Shown in pieces: positions 19,701 through 29,270 of a DNA stretch of 64,000 nt. The DNA lies in the NCBI RefSeq assembly GCF_001690595.1, contig NZ_LZHH01000053.1, forward strand, positions 1-64,000, read 5' to 3'. The notes below the pieces were generated by a model. The model did not search any database and was not told the origin of the DNA. It saw only the letters and a list, made by a program, of their open reading frames with translations. The translations under genes and the position numbers were made by a program. This DNA is from Gilliamella sp. Choc5-1. Lineage in GTDB: Bacteria > Pseudomonadota > Gammaproteobacteria > Enterobacterales > Orbaceae. Within the stretch, counting starts at the first letter, position 1, and each line of letters starts with the position of its first letter.

Positions 19701-21626
19701 TTATGATTTGCTTAAAGACTCTAGCTGCTCCCATCTTTCAAAAACAGCTTCTAATTCAGCCTCTTTATCTGCCAAAGATTGTAAAATTGGACTAGTAATT
19801 TCATGAGTTTGATTAAAAAAGTCACTTTGACCAATTTGTGCTTGTAAATCAGTAATCTCTAATTCTAATTGTTCTATTTTGCTTGGTAATTGTGCCAATT
19901 CTCGTTGTTCATTATAACTCAGTTTAACTTTCTTTTTAGCGGTTCGCTCACTACTTTGATTATTAGTAGCACCTAATTCTTTTTTAGGTTGCTCAAGTTT
20001 ATTAACTGTCGTTACTTTAACTGGTTGTGCCTGCTGCTGTTGTTGCAGAGCATCGGCATAACCACCAGCATAAATACCAATATGACCTTTTTCTTCAAAA
20101 AACCAACATTGAGTAACCACATTATCAACAAATTGCCGATCATGACTAACCAACAAGACAGTTCCTTGATAATCATTCACTAACTCTTCTAGCAATTCTA
20201 ATGTTTCAATATCAAGATCATTGGTCGGTTCATCAAGTATTAATAAATTGCTAGGTTTTAAAAATAGTTTAGCCAGCAATAAACGATTACGCTCCCCTCC
20301 AGACAGTGCTCGTACAGGTGTTCTGGCACGTTTAGGCGGAAATAAAAAGTCCTGTAAATAACCAAGTACATGGCGTGATCGGCCATTAACCATGACCTCT
20401 TGCTTACCTTCGGCTAAATTATCCATCACCGTTTTTTCAGGATCAAGTTCGAGACGATATTGGTCAAAATAAGCAACTTCAAGCTTTGTGCCACAATGCA
20501 CACTACCTAATGTTGGTGTCAAATTACCCAACATCAATTTTAATAAAGTTGTTTTACCAACACCATTAGGGCCAATCAGAGCGATCTTATCACCACGTAA
20601 TACTTGCACAGAAAAATCATTAACTAGTAACTTATCTTCAATCTGATATGTCACATTTTCAAGTTCAAAAACAACTTTTCCTGAACGTAATGCTTCCTCA
20701 ATTTGCATTTTAGCACTACCCATAACTTGGCGACGCTTGCTATATTCTTGACGCATTGCTTTTAATGCTCGCACTCGCCCTTCATTACGAGTACGACGAG
20801 CTTTAATACCTTGTCGGATCCAGACTTCTTCTTGAGCTAATTTTTTATCAAATTCAGCATTTTGTAACTCTTCAACACGCAATGCTTCTTCTTTACCAAG
20901 CAAATAATTATCATAACTCCCACTCCAATACGCAATTTTACCTCGATCCAAATCAATAATACGCGTTGCCATTTGACGAATAAACGAACGATCATGGGAA
21001 ATAAACACAATACTGCCATTAAAACTTTTCAAAAAATCTTCCAACCATTTAATGGTTTGAATATCCAAATGATTGGTTGGTTCATCAAGCAATAAAACTG
21101 TTGGCTGACAAACCAACGCTTTGGCTAATGCGACTTTACGCAACCACCCACCCGATAACGAAGACAACAACGCATCACCATCAAGCGATAATGAAGAAAT
21201 AACATTACGAATACGGCTATCTAATTGCCAACCATTTTGATGATCTAACTGTTCTTGTAGTTTGGCTAATTTAGCTAAATTACTTTCATTAGGATCTTGC
21301 TCAATACGATGGGATAAATCGTAATAATCTCTTAATAATTGCGCTTGTTCGTGCAAACCTTCAGCAACAAAATCAAATACATTACCTTGCACATCACGAG
21401 GAGGATCTTGTTGTAAGCGTGACACAATCACATTATTTTCATAAATAATTTGCCCTTCATCTAATGGCACTTCCTTATTTAACACTTTAAGTAATGTTGA
21501 CTTACCAGCGCCATTACGGCCAACAAGACAAACACGCTCGCTTGATTCAATAGACATATCAATATGATCAAGCAGTGGTGTATCACTAAATGAAAGGTAA
21601 GCATTGGTAAGATTAATTAATGACAT
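19701..21626 (-). CDS. uup: ABC-F ATPase Uup
   Basis: Soluble tandem ATPase of the ABC-F family that acts on ribosomes; E. coli Uup affects transposon excision. Two nucleotide-binding domains: Walker A GRNGAGKST (about residues 36-44) and GPNGVGKTT (about 352-360); signature motifs LSGGW and LSGGE; Walker B LLLDEPTNHLD and LILDEPTNDLD. The C-terminal region after residue 530 is charged and coiled-coil (EQLELEITDLQAQIGQ), the DNA-binding tail that separates Uup from EttA. 641 residues (E. coli 635). Confidence 0.95.
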   Translation of the reverse strand: MSLINLTNAYLSFSDTPLLDHIDMSIESSERVCLVGRNGAGKSTLLKVLNKEVPLDEGQIIYENNVIVSRLQQDPPRDVQGNVFDFVAEGLHEQAQLLRDYYDLSHRIEQDPNESNLAKLAKLQEQLDHQNGWQLDSRIRNVISSLSLDGDALLSSLSGGWLRKVALAKALVCQPTVLLLDEPTNHLDIQTIKWLEDFLKSFNGSIVFISHDRSFIRQMATRIIDLDRGKIAYWSGSYDNYLLGKEEALRVEELQNAEFDKKLAQEEVWIRQGIKARRTRNEGRVRALKAMRQEYSKRRQVMGSAKMQIEEALRSGKVVFELENVTYQIEDKLLVNDFSVQVLRGDKIALIGPNGVGKTTLLKLMLGNLTPTLGSVHCGTKLEVAYFDQYRLELDPEKTVMDNLAEGKQEVMVNGRSRHVLGYLQDFLFPPKRARTPVRALSGGERNRLLLAKLFLKPSNLLILDEPTNDLDIETLELLEELVNDYQGTVLLVSHDRQFVDNVVTQCWFFEEKGHIGIYAGGYADALQQQQQAQPVKVTTVNKLEQPKKELGATNNQSSERTAKKKVKLSYNEQRELAQLPSKIEQLELEITDLQAQIGQSDFFNQTHEITSPILQSLADKEAELEAVFERWEQLESLSKS

Positions 21627-21717
21627 ATTATTGGTTTTTATTTGGATATTAAATAATAAAACACTATTCTATCATAAAGTTTCCTAAGACAACTAAGTCA
21701 AATAACAAAGTTAATCT

Positions 21718-21759
21718 AATAGGTATCACAAATATTAGAAATCACCATTGTGACCTATT
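21718..21759. repeat. imperfect inverted repeat in a divergent intergenic region
   Basis: AATAGGTATCACAA at 21718-21731 faces TTGTGACCTATT at 21748-21759, complementary except for two extra bases in the left arm. It lies between divergent uup and the EF-hand protein gene and could be an operator or an RNA hairpin. No regulator is evident. Confidence 0.4.
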
Positions 21760-21825
21760 AAAAAAATCAAAAACTGTTTATATTAGCTAGCTAAATATTA
21801 TTTAGATTTTAATATGAGGATAATT

Positions 21826-23997
21826 ATGAGTCACATATGGACATTTCAGCGTGTCGGTGGGCTTGATCAAGTTGTATTTAAAAACGCCAATGACATTATC
21901 AATTTACCTGATTTAGACCCTAAATTATGGGTAGCTTTAAGTTGCCCAACTACAGGGCTTGATTTTGATGAGCGGACTTTAGCCTTACTTGATACAGACA
22001 AAGACGGACGTATTCGTATTCCTGATATTCTCGATGCTATTAGTTGGACACAAGATAAAATAACCTCGTTTGATAGTATTTTACAGTCAAGTGAAACCCT
22101 GCCTTTATCCGAAATTAACACCTCGACCCCACAAGGGAAAAAACTATCAATCACTGCTCACAGCATTTTAGCTAGCTTAAATAAAAACGACGTAGATTAT
22201 TTAACACAAGATGATATTGAGCAATCAATAAAAAGCAATGCAAACAAAGTTTATAACGGTGATTTAATCTTCCCTGCATCAAGTGAATTATCAGCAGACA
22301 TGCAAACCTTTATCCAAACTGCTATCGAAACCACTGGTGCACAAAAAGATATGAGTGGGCAAGACGGCATTGATCTAAATATTGCCACCACCTTTGTCGA
22401 TAACCTAAAAACATGGCTACAGTGGCAAACGCAAATCAGCAATACCCCAACCCCATTTAAGGAAAATAGTGCCGAAATTTGGAAGTTAATTGAACAACTT
22501 AAACCTAAAATTGATGATTATTTTTTACGTGTTGAACTGGCACAATATGCACCACAAGCACAAACCTCGCTTAATGTTGATGAAAAATACATCGTACCTA
22601 CCCAAAATGGGCTACTATCTGACAAAGATTTAGCTGAATTACCTTTATCAAAAATTGGCAACACCAATACCCTTGATCTTATCAATGGGCTTAACCCACT
22701 TTGGAAAGCAAAAATTAGCCGATTCAAAACATTAGTAGAATCATCGCTATCAAATCCCGACCAACTAACCCAACAAGAGTGGCAAGATATTCAAAAAAAT
22801 TTAAAAACTTATGCCACACTAATCAGCGCTAAACCCGAAATAGCACAATTAACTGTTACAACAAAACCATCTGCTAATATAGAAGATATCCCCAATAGCA
22901 CCATCGCTCATTTAGCTAGTGGTGACTTACTTGATCAATTTAAACAAATGGTTGAGCAAGATAATAAAACACCGATATCTGCATCAGATATAATCGTATT
23001 AGAAAAGTTAGTTCTATTTCACAAACACCTTTACCGCTTACTAGTTAACTTTGTCTCTTTTTCGGACTTCTTTTCGCTAAAAACACGAGCTGCTTTCCAA
23101 CTAGGAAATCTTTACATTGATGGACGTTGTGCTACTCTTTGCGTTGCCGTTGATAACATTGCCAAACACACAGCAATGGCAAACTATTCCGAGCTTTGCT
23201 TACTTTATTGTGAATGTACAAGAAACGGGCAAAAGCAGATTGTTGCTGCAGCAATAACAGCAGGGCAAGGCGATTTATTGATTGAAGGACGTAATGGCGT
23301 ATTTATTGACAACAAAGGCAACGATTGGGATGCCAATGTGGTCAAAATTATTACTAAACCCATCAGCATACAACAAGCAGTTTGGGCACCTTATCAAAGA
23401 ATAGGGCGCGTAATTACTGAACAACTAAATAAATGGGCAAGCAGTAAAGATGCCGATGTCGAAAAATCAAGCGAACAAGCACTACAAAATCCAGCTAATA
23501 AATTTGATATTGGCAAAAGTGTGGGGATTTTTGCTGCAATTGGGTTAGCCATTGGTGCAATTGGCACTGCATTAGCCTCAATATTCCAAGCCATTTTTGC
23601 GCTAGCTTGGTGGCAAGTGCCTTTGGTTTTTATTGGATTATTTTTGATTATTTCAGGCCCTTCTGTTATTTTAGCATGGTTAAAATTACGTCGAAGAACG
23701 CTTGGACCATTACTAGAAGCATCAGGTTGGGCAATTAATGGGCAAGTTAAAATCAACTTAATGCTAGGAGGCTTGCTCACAAGCAAAGCACAGCTCCCAT
23801 CCAATGCAAAACGTAATTTGCGCGATCCAATGAAACAACGTCACAACAAACTAATTATTATTTTTTGGTTGGCAATTTTACTTGGTGTTGGAATTACAGG
23901 AGGCTGGTTATGGCATGAAGGTAACCTTGACCGCTATATCGAACAGCACAAACAAGCACAAAACAAAACTGACACAAATGCCAATATTGGTAAATAA
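21826..23997 (+). CDS. Uncharacterised EF-hand-containing membrane protein
   Basis: I do not recognise a characterised homologue. About 723 residues from the ATG at 21826 (GAGG site upstream; an in-frame ATG at 21814 lacks one). A canonical 12-residue EF-hand loop DTDKDGRIRIPD lies near residues 56-67, with D at 1, 3, 5 and 12, G at 6 and I at 8. A degenerate second loop follows (LNKNDVDYLTQDD). The middle 450 residues are soluble and helical. Hydrophobic segments lie around residues 568-625 and 685-710, ending in a short charged tail. This suggests a calcium-responsive or calcium-stabilised membrane-anchored protein; function unknown. It stands alone. Confidence 0.85.
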   Translation: MSHIWTFQRVGGLDQVVFKNANDIINLPDLDPKLWVALSCPTTGLDFDERTLALLDTDKDGRIRIPDILDAISWTQDKITSFDSILQSSETLPLSEINTSTPQGKKLSITAHSILASLNKNDVDYLTQDDIEQSIKSNANKVYNGDLIFPASSELSADMQTFIQTAIETTGAQKDMSGQDGIDLNIATTFVDNLKTWLQWQTQISNTPTPFKENSAEIWKLIEQLKPKIDDYFLRVELAQYAPQAQTSLNVDEKYIVPTQNGLLSDKDLAELPLSKIGNTNTLDLINGLNPLWKAKISRFKTLVESSLSNPDQLTQQEWQDIQKNLKTYATLISAKPEIAQLTVTTKPSANIEDIPNSTIAHLASGDLLDQFKQMVEQDNKTPISASDIIVLEKLVLFHKHLYRLLVNFVSFSDFFSLKTRAAFQLGNLYIDGRCATLCVAVDNIAKHTAMANYSELCLLYCECTRNGQKQIVAAAITAGQGDLLIEGRNGVFIDNKGNDWDANVVKIITKPISIQQAVWAPYQRIGRVITEQLNKWASSKDADVEKSSEQALQNPANKFDIGKSVGIFAAIGLAIGAIGTALASIFQAIFALAWWQVPLVFIGLFLIISGPSVILAWLKLRRRTLGPLLEASGWAINGQVKINLMLGGLLTSKAQLPSNAKRNLRDPMKQRHNKLIIIFWLAILLGVGITGGWLWHEGNLDRYIEQHKQAQNKTDTNANIGK

Positions 23998-24008
23998 AAG
24001 CAAAAAAC

Positions 24009-24036
24009 CATTTCGCCGCCAACCGTCGGCGAAATG
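24009..24036. terminator. bidirectional terminator between convergent genes
   Basis: Perfect 10 bp stem CATTTCGCCG / CGGCGAAATG with an 8-base loop, followed on the minus strand by GGTTTTTTG. It serves glyA and probably also the plus-strand EF-hand gene. Confidence 0.8.
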
Positions 24037-24045
24037 AAACAACCA

Positions 24046-25302
24046 TTAATGCTGATAAACTGGCAAACGACGGCAAATTGCAAGCACCTTTTCTTTCACG
24101 GCTTGGATGTTTTGCTCGTCATCGATATTATCTAAAACATCACAAATCCAATTAGCTAAATCTTGTGATTCGGCTTCTTTAAAGCCTCGGCGAGTAATAG
24201 CTGGCGTACCGATACGCACACCAGATGTTACAAATGGGCTTTGTGGATCTTTTGGTACACTATTTTTATTAACGGTAATGTTGGCACTACCTAAAGCCGC
24301 ATCAGCTTCTTTACCTGTAATATTTTTATCGACTAAATCAATTAAAAACAGATGGTTTTGTGTTTCGCCTGAAACTATTTTATAGCCACGTTGCAAAATC
24401 ACCTCGACCATAGCTTTAGCGTTTTTCACCACTTGTTGTTGATAGATTTTATACTCAGGCTCCATCGCCTCTTTTAACGCAACTGCTTTAGCGGCAATTA
24501 CATGCATTAAAGGACCACCTTGGGCTCCTGGAAAGACAGCCGAATTTAACTTTTTATATAATTCTTCACTACCACCTTTAGCCAAAATCAAACCGCCACG
24601 AGGACCACCTAAAGTTTTATGAGTTGTAGTAGTAACAACGTGAGCATAAGGAAGTGGATTTGGATAAACACCTGCCGCAACTAGCCCTGCCACATGCGCC
24701 ATATCCACAAACAAATAAGCACCCACACTATCGGCGATTTTGCGCATGCGTTGCCAATCGACCACCCCAGAATAAGCCGAAAATCCACCAATAATCATTT
24801 TAGGTTTAGATTCTTGGGCTGTTTTAGCCAATTTGTCATAATCAATATGCCCTGAATCATCAACTCCATAATCCACAATATGATAAAGTTTACCCGAAAA
24901 GCTAACGGGTGAACCGTGCGTCAAATGCCCTCCTTCAGATAGGTTCATACCTAAAACTGTATCGCCTGTATTTAAAAGTGCCATATAAACGGCAAAATTA
25001 GCTTGTGAACCTGAATGCGGTTGCACATTAGCATAATCAGCACCAAATAAAGCCTTAGCACGATCAATTGCTAATTTTTCAACAACATCAACATATTCAC
25101 AACCACCGTAATAACGTTTGCCAGGATAACCTTCAGCATATTTATTGGTGAGTTGTGAGCCTTGTGCTTGCATTACACGTGGACTGGTATAGTTTTCTGA
25201 TGCGATCAGTTCAAGGTGATCTTCTTGACGCTGTTCCTCACCTTTTATCGCATCCCACAGTTCTTTATCGTATTCGGCAATAGTCATATCTTTACTAAAC
25301 AT
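24046..25302 (-). CDS. glyA: Serine hydroxymethyltransferase
   Basis: PLP enzyme converting serine and tetrahydrofolate to glycine and methylene-THF, the main one-carbon source. The PLP lysine lies in [16 protein letters not shown]; the N-terminal [16 protein letters not shown] and [15 protein letters not shown] blocks are typical. 418 residues (E. coli 417). AGGAG site precedes the ATG. A partial PurR-like site lies about 30-45 bases upstream of the start codon. Confidence 0.97.
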   Translation of the reverse strand: MFSKDMTIAEYDKELWDAIKGEEQRQEDHLELIASENYTSPRVMQAQGSQLTNKYAEGYPGKRYYGGCEYVDVVEKLAIDRAKALFGADYANVQPHSGSQANFAVYMALLNTGDTVLGMNLSEGGHLTHGSPVSFSGKLYHIVDYGVDDSGHIDYDKLAKTAQESKPKMIIGGFSAYSGVVDWQRMRKIADSVGAYLFVDMAHVAGLVAAGVYPNPLPYAHVVTTTTHKTLGGPRGGLILAKGGSEELYKKLNSAVFPGAQGGPLMHVIAAKAVALKEAMEPEYKIYQQQVVKNAKAMVEVILQRGYKIVSGETQNHLFLIDLVDKNITGKEADAALGSANITVNKNSVPKDPQSPFVTSGVRIGTPAITRRGFKEAESQDLANWICDVLDNIDDEQNIQAVKEKVLAICRRLPVYQH

Positions 25303-25331
25303 GTTAACTCCTAGTTATTAATCGCAACAAA

Positions 25332-25347
25332 CCTTAAACGTTGTCGT
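25332..25347 (-). promoter_or_regulatory. possible PurR operator upstream of glyA
   Basis: On the minus strand ACGACAACGTTTAAGG agrees with the PurR consensus ACGCAAACGTTTGCGT at 11 of 16 positions including the central AACGTTT core. E. coli glyA is PurR-regulated. It lies just downstream of a possible -10 (TATACT, 25360-25355). The match is only suggestive. Confidence 0.35.
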
Positions 25348-25519
25348 ACACTACAGTATAAAAAAACAACACTAATTATCCTTACTTAATCAGCGCTCAA
25401 TTTCAATCTTTTTTTTGAGTTATAAAAAATATTTATATATTGTTGAAATGTAGTATTATGGATAAGATATGGCTTACAAGACATATTGATAAAATAATTA
25501 AAATTTTATTTGGTTTATA

Positions 25520-26446
25520 ATGCAACTTCATTTAGTCGTTAATACATTTGGTTCCGATTTACAACGTCGCTATGGCGAAAAGATCTATAAACTTACTTTA
25601 CATGGTGGCTTTAGCTGTCCCAATCGAGATGGCACTATTGGTCAAGGTGGTTGTACTTTTTGTAATGTTGCCTCAATCATTGATGAATCTATTCAGGTTA
25701 AATCAATTTCGGAGCAATTAACTTCGCAAGCCCAACAAATGAAAAAATCTAAACGATACCTTGCTTATTTTCAGGCTTATACCAGCACCTACGCCGAGGT
25801 TGAAATTCTAAAAAATATGTATGAAGAAGCCCTGAATAGTGCGGATATTGTTGGGCTTTGTGTTGGTACTCGCCCTGATTGTGTTCCTAATGAAGCACTT
25901 GATTTGCTTGCATATTATCAATCCAATGGCTATGAAGTTTGGTTGGAACTGGGGTTACAAACAGCCCATGATAAAACCTTACACGATATTAATCGAGGGC
26001 ATACTTTTGATGATTATTATCAAACCGTACAAAAGGCACGCAAGCTTGGCATTAAGGTCTGTACTCACTTAATTATTGGTTTACCCAAAGAAACCAAACA
26101 GGATAATTTTATAACCCTTGAGCGTGTGCTTGAAAGTGGCGTGGATGGTTTGAAACTGCATCCTTTACATATTGTTGAAGGCAGTATTATGGCAAAATCT
26201 TGGCGAGCCGGGCGGATTGCTGTATTGTCATTAGATGAATATGTCGATATTGCTGGCGATATCATTCGCCAAACTCCAGCTAATATTTTGTATCATCGCG
26301 TATCAGCTAATGCCAGAAAACCAACTTTACTTGCCCCTGATTGGTGTGAAAACCATTGGCAATCGATGAATGCCGTTGATCACAATTTACGCCAGTTTGG
26401 TGCTCAAGGTAGTGCTATTGGGGATTGTTACTTTTTTAAATCATAG
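25520..26446 (+). CDS. yhcC: Radical SAM protein YhcC
   Basis: Radical SAM/elongator-type protein of the YhcC (TIGR01212) family. The N-terminus has NTFGSDLQRRYGEKIYKLTLHGG-type sequence and the cluster-binding cysteines in SCPNRDGTIGQGGCTFCN, a longer first spacing than the standard CxxxCxxC, as usual for this family. Further blocks: GLCVGTRPDC, EVWLELGLQTAHDKTL and GLKLHPLHIVEGS. 308 residues (E. coli 309). The precise reaction is unknown to me. Monocistronic; followed by insertion-sequence debris. Confidence 0.92.
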   Translation: MQLHLVVNTFGSDLQRRYGEKIYKLTLHGGFSCPNRDGTIGQGGCTFCNVASIIDESIQVKSISEQLTSQAQQMKKSKRYLAYFQAYTSTYAEVEILKNMYEEALNSADIVGLCVGTRPDCVPNEALDLLAYYQSNGYEVWLELGLQTAHDKTLHDINRGHTFDDYYQTVQKARKLGIKVCTHLIIGLPKETKQDNFITLERVLESGVDGLKLHPLHIVEGSIMAKSWRAGRIAVLSLDEYVDIAGDIIRQTPANILYHRVSANARKPTLLAPDWCENHWQSMNAVDHNLRQFGAQGSAIGDCYFFKS

Positions 26447-26529
26447 ACAGATTTAATGATTATGAAAAAAGCATTCTTTTATTTATTCACTTCATTTTTT
26501 ATTAACAGTTATCTGTAAAGATGCCTTGG

Positions 26530-27118
26530 GTTGTTTACCGTAATTTGAAAAATTGCTGTTATAAATCCCCATAAAAAACAAAATTAGCGCCCTGTCACAA
26601 ACACATGATAAGGGCTTATATCATAAAGAAAAATAACCATTACTAATTTGGCTAAGCGCGTTATGGTTTCCCGACCATTTATAACGTGTCAAATAAGGTT
26701 CAATTAGCGTTTTTGCCCCTTTCTGTTGGAAAAATGAACGTTATAAACCTATCAGTTAGGTATTAATGGTTTGTTTAAAAATCCAAAAATCCATTGAAAA
26801 TAAATTAAGACGGCAAGCTAAAGCCGATAACAAAACTTATCCAAGCAAAATATTACAGATTGATACCAAAGGTTTCCCTTTACTGAAAAATCAAACAAAG
26901 CAGAAAACTAGAGAATATTTAACTTTACATATCCATTTGATTTTATTGATTTTTATACATAAACGTAGTACACTCCTGAAACTTTTTCACAAAATTTATA
27001 TTATATTGATTTATTTAAATAAACTGAGTGATAACCGGTATATCAAGCAAAAATCACCGGTCCACAAATGAATGGAAAAGCTGAAGTTAGGAAATACCTT
27101 AGCATTTTTAGAGGATTA
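26530..27118 (+). mobile_element. degenerate IS481-family remnant (copy A)
   Basis: Starts with a conserved left end (TTGTTTACCGTAATTTGA), also seen at 46580-46600 and 47910-47930. An ORF-like stretch reads KIQKSIENKLRRQAKADNKT, then LQIDTKGFPLLKNQTKQKTR, the N-terminal half of an IS481-type transposase. Downstream, in a shifted frame, TGPQMNGKAEV resembles the conserved C-terminal PQTNGKAER block, but the catalytic middle is missing. Frameshifts and deletions make it inactive. The open frame at 26766-27071 should not be called a gene. It fills most of the 888-base gap between yhcC and waaG. Confidence 0.75.
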
Positions 27119-27277
27119 TTTTAACCATGAAGTGTAAACAAAAAGACGTTGTTTTACACATAAAACAAATTATAACGGTATAGAATCCTGAATTATTTTT
27201 ACAAAAGACAGTATTTTTATTCAAATGTCACTATGACAAAAATTTTCCAGTAAGATTAATTCTAGTAAAATCAAACT

Positions 27278-27307
27278 TTGCACCCAAATAAATACTAAGT
27301 ATATAAT
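27278..27307 (+). promoter_or_regulatory. sigma-70-type promoter for waaG-waaP
   Basis: TTGCAC at 27278-27283, an 18-base spacer and TATAAT at 27302-27307, 28 bases upstream of the waaG start codon. Both hexamers are close to consensus. Confidence 0.6.
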
Positions 27308-27334
27308 ACTCCTTTAAAACTTGAGGCAATCTGC

Positions 27335-28459
27335 ATGCAACTGGCGTTTTGTATTTATAAATATTTTCCTTTTGGTGGTTTGCAACGTGATTTTTTGCAA
27401 ATTGCTAAGGCTTGCCAAGCTCAAGGTCACCATGTACGAATTTATGTGATGTCATGGCAAGGCGATAAACCAACAGGCTTTGATGTGGTTTTGGTGCCTA
27501 AAAAAGGCTGGTCTAATCATAGCCGTAATCAATCTTATTACCGTTGGGTGAAAGCTCATTTACAAGCAAATCCTGTTGATTGTGTGGTTGGCTTTAATAA
27601 AATGCCTGATTTGGATGTTTATTTTGCGGGTGATACTTGTTATGCCGAAAAGGTGTCACACAAGGGCTTTTTATATAAATGGTCAAAACGCTGTAAGCAC
27701 TATTTAGCTTTTGAAAATGCGGTATTTAATCAACAAAGCCAAACCAAAGTTATGGTACTAACAAAACAGCAAATCAGTGACTTTGAGCACTATTATCATA
27801 CTGATCCATCACGCTTTTACCTATTACCACCCGGTATTGCGCAAGATCGTCAATACAATTATGAGTCGCTAGCTAAAGGTAAGCAATTTAGGCAAGCCAA
27901 TCAAATTGATGAGAATAATTTTGTTGTTGTGCAAATTGGATCAGATTTTAAGCGTAAGGGAGTAGATCGATTTTTAACCGCCATTGCTGCACTACCTTGC
28001 GATTTAAAACAAAAAGTGACTTTTTTAGTTGTGGGGCAGGATAACCCTGAGGCTTATCAAAAACTAGCTAAGCAACTCGGCATTGAGCATCAAGTACGTT
28101 TTTTTGCAGGTCGTAATGATATCCCTGATTTTTTGTTTGCGGCAGATTTGCTATTGCATCCAGCAAGACAAGAAGCAGCCGGTATGGTGCTTATTGAAGG
28201 GTTAGCCGCTGGGGTGCCTGTGATTGTGTCAAGCATTTCAGGCTATGCTTATCATATTGATGATGCCAATGCTGGTGTTGTGCTTGATGAGCCTTTTGCA
28301 CAATCAGCGTTAAACGAGACCGTGAAAAATGCCATAACAAATCACGATCAGTTATTAACATGGCATTACAATGCAATACATTATGGTAAAACGGCTGATT
28401 TATACCACTTAGCAGAGCGTGCTGCAAAGATTATTTTAGGTTGTGATAATCATGAATGA
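27335..28459 (+). CDS. waaG: LPS core glucosyltransferase I
   Basis: GT4-family enzyme adding the first glucose to heptose II of the LPS inner core. Starts MQLAFCIYKYFPFGGLQRDF as in WaaG and has VVGFNKMPDLDVYFAGDTCYA, the GT-B nucleotide-sugar block PARQEAAGMVLIEGLAAGVP with the E-x7-E pattern, and exactly 374 residues like the E. coli enzyme. GAGG site before the ATG. waaP overlaps its end by 8 bases. Confidence 0.94.
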   Translation: MQLAFCIYKYFPFGGLQRDFLQIAKACQAQGHHVRIYVMSWQGDKPTGFDVVLVPKKGWSNHSRNQSYYRWVKAHLQANPVDCVVGFNKMPDLDVYFAGDTCYAEKVSHKGFLYKWSKRCKHYLAFENAVFNQQSQTKVMVLTKQQISDFEHYYHTDPSRFYLLPPGIAQDRQYNYESLAKGKQFRQANQIDENNFVVVQIGSDFKRKGVDRFLTAIAALPCDLKQKVTFLVVGQDNPEAYQKLAKQLGIEHQVRFFAGRNDIPDFLFAADLLLHPARQEAAGMVLIEGLAAGVPVIVSSISGYAYHIDDANAGVVLDEPFAQSALNETVKNAITNHDQLLTWHYNAIHYGKTADLYHLAERAAKIILGCDNHE

Positions 28460-29255
28460 AATTAAGCTAAAATCACCTTTTGAGCAATTATGGGCTGGTA
28501 AAGATCCATTTGCAGAAGTTGAGTTAATATCGGGGAAAATTTATCGTGCAGTAAAACAACGTAAAACGTTGAATTTTGAGCTTGGTGGTGAATCGTATTT
28601 TATTAAAATTCATCGTGGTACAACCATTAAAGAGATTGTGAAGAATCTTATTTCGTTACGTTTACCTGTTTTAGATGCTAAGCAAGAGTGGGATGCGATT
28701 GAGCGTTTGGAGCAAGTTGGCGTTAATACGATGGATGGGCGAGCATTTGGTCGTAAGGGACTAAATCCGCTGACTCGTCATTCATTTATTGTAACCAAAG
28801 ATCTTAACCCGACTGTGAGTTTAGAAGATTTTACTAAGCCATGGTTAACTAACCCACCTAGCTATCATATAAAGCGTTCTTTAGTTATTTATTTGGCAAA
28901 AATGGTGGCTCGAATGCATGCCGCTGGGGTTAATCATCGTGATTGTTATTTGTGTCACTTTTTGCTTGATATTCCGCTTTTTGAAAATCATCAGCAAATA
29001 AAATTGTCGGTGATTGATTTACACCGAGCTCAAATCCGTAAAACCGTTCCTGTTCGTTGGCGCGATAAAGATTTAATTGGGCTTTATTTTTCAGCCATGA
29101 ATATTGGGCTAACTGATCGTGATATTTGGCGTTTTTTGAAAGTGTATTTTAATCAACCTTTAAAAACGATCTTGCGTAATGAAGCTAAGTTAATTGCTAG
29201 TACGCATCAAAAAGTTGAACGAATTCGTAAAAGGACAGAAAAGTATCATCTTTAA
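28452..29255 (+). CDS. waaP: LPS core heptose(I) kinase
   Basis: Protein-kinase-fold enzyme phosphorylating heptose I of the LPS core, important for outer-membrane integrity. Features: ELGGESYFIKIHRGTTIKEI (ATP-binding lysine), RMHAAGVNHRDCYLCHFLL (catalytic loop HRDCYLxHFL), and SVIDLHRAQ with the metal-binding Asp. The ATG at 28452 is chosen, overlapping the waaG stop; an upstream ATG at 28443 is less likely. 267 residues (E. coli 265). Translationally coupled to waaG. Confidence 0.94.
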   Translation: MNEIKLKSPFEQLWAGKDPFAEVELISGKIYRAVKQRKTLNFELGGESYFIKIHRGTTIKEIVKNLISLRLPVLDAKQEWDAIERLEQVGVNTMDGRAFGRKGLNPLTRHSFIVTKDLNPTVSLEDFTKPWLTNPPSYHIKRSLVIYLAKMVARMHAAGVNHRDCYLCHFLLDIPLFENHQQIKLSVIDLHRAQIRKTVPVRWRDKDLIGLYFSAMNIGLTDRDIWRFLKVYFNQPLKTILRNEAKLIASTHQKVERIRKRTEKYHL

Positions 29256-29270
29256 CAATAAGGATACGCT

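Noticed and set aside
26766-27071. 101-codon open frame resembling a small gene
   Set aside because: It is the residual frame of a frameshifted IS481-type transposase, with clear parallels at 46200-46440.
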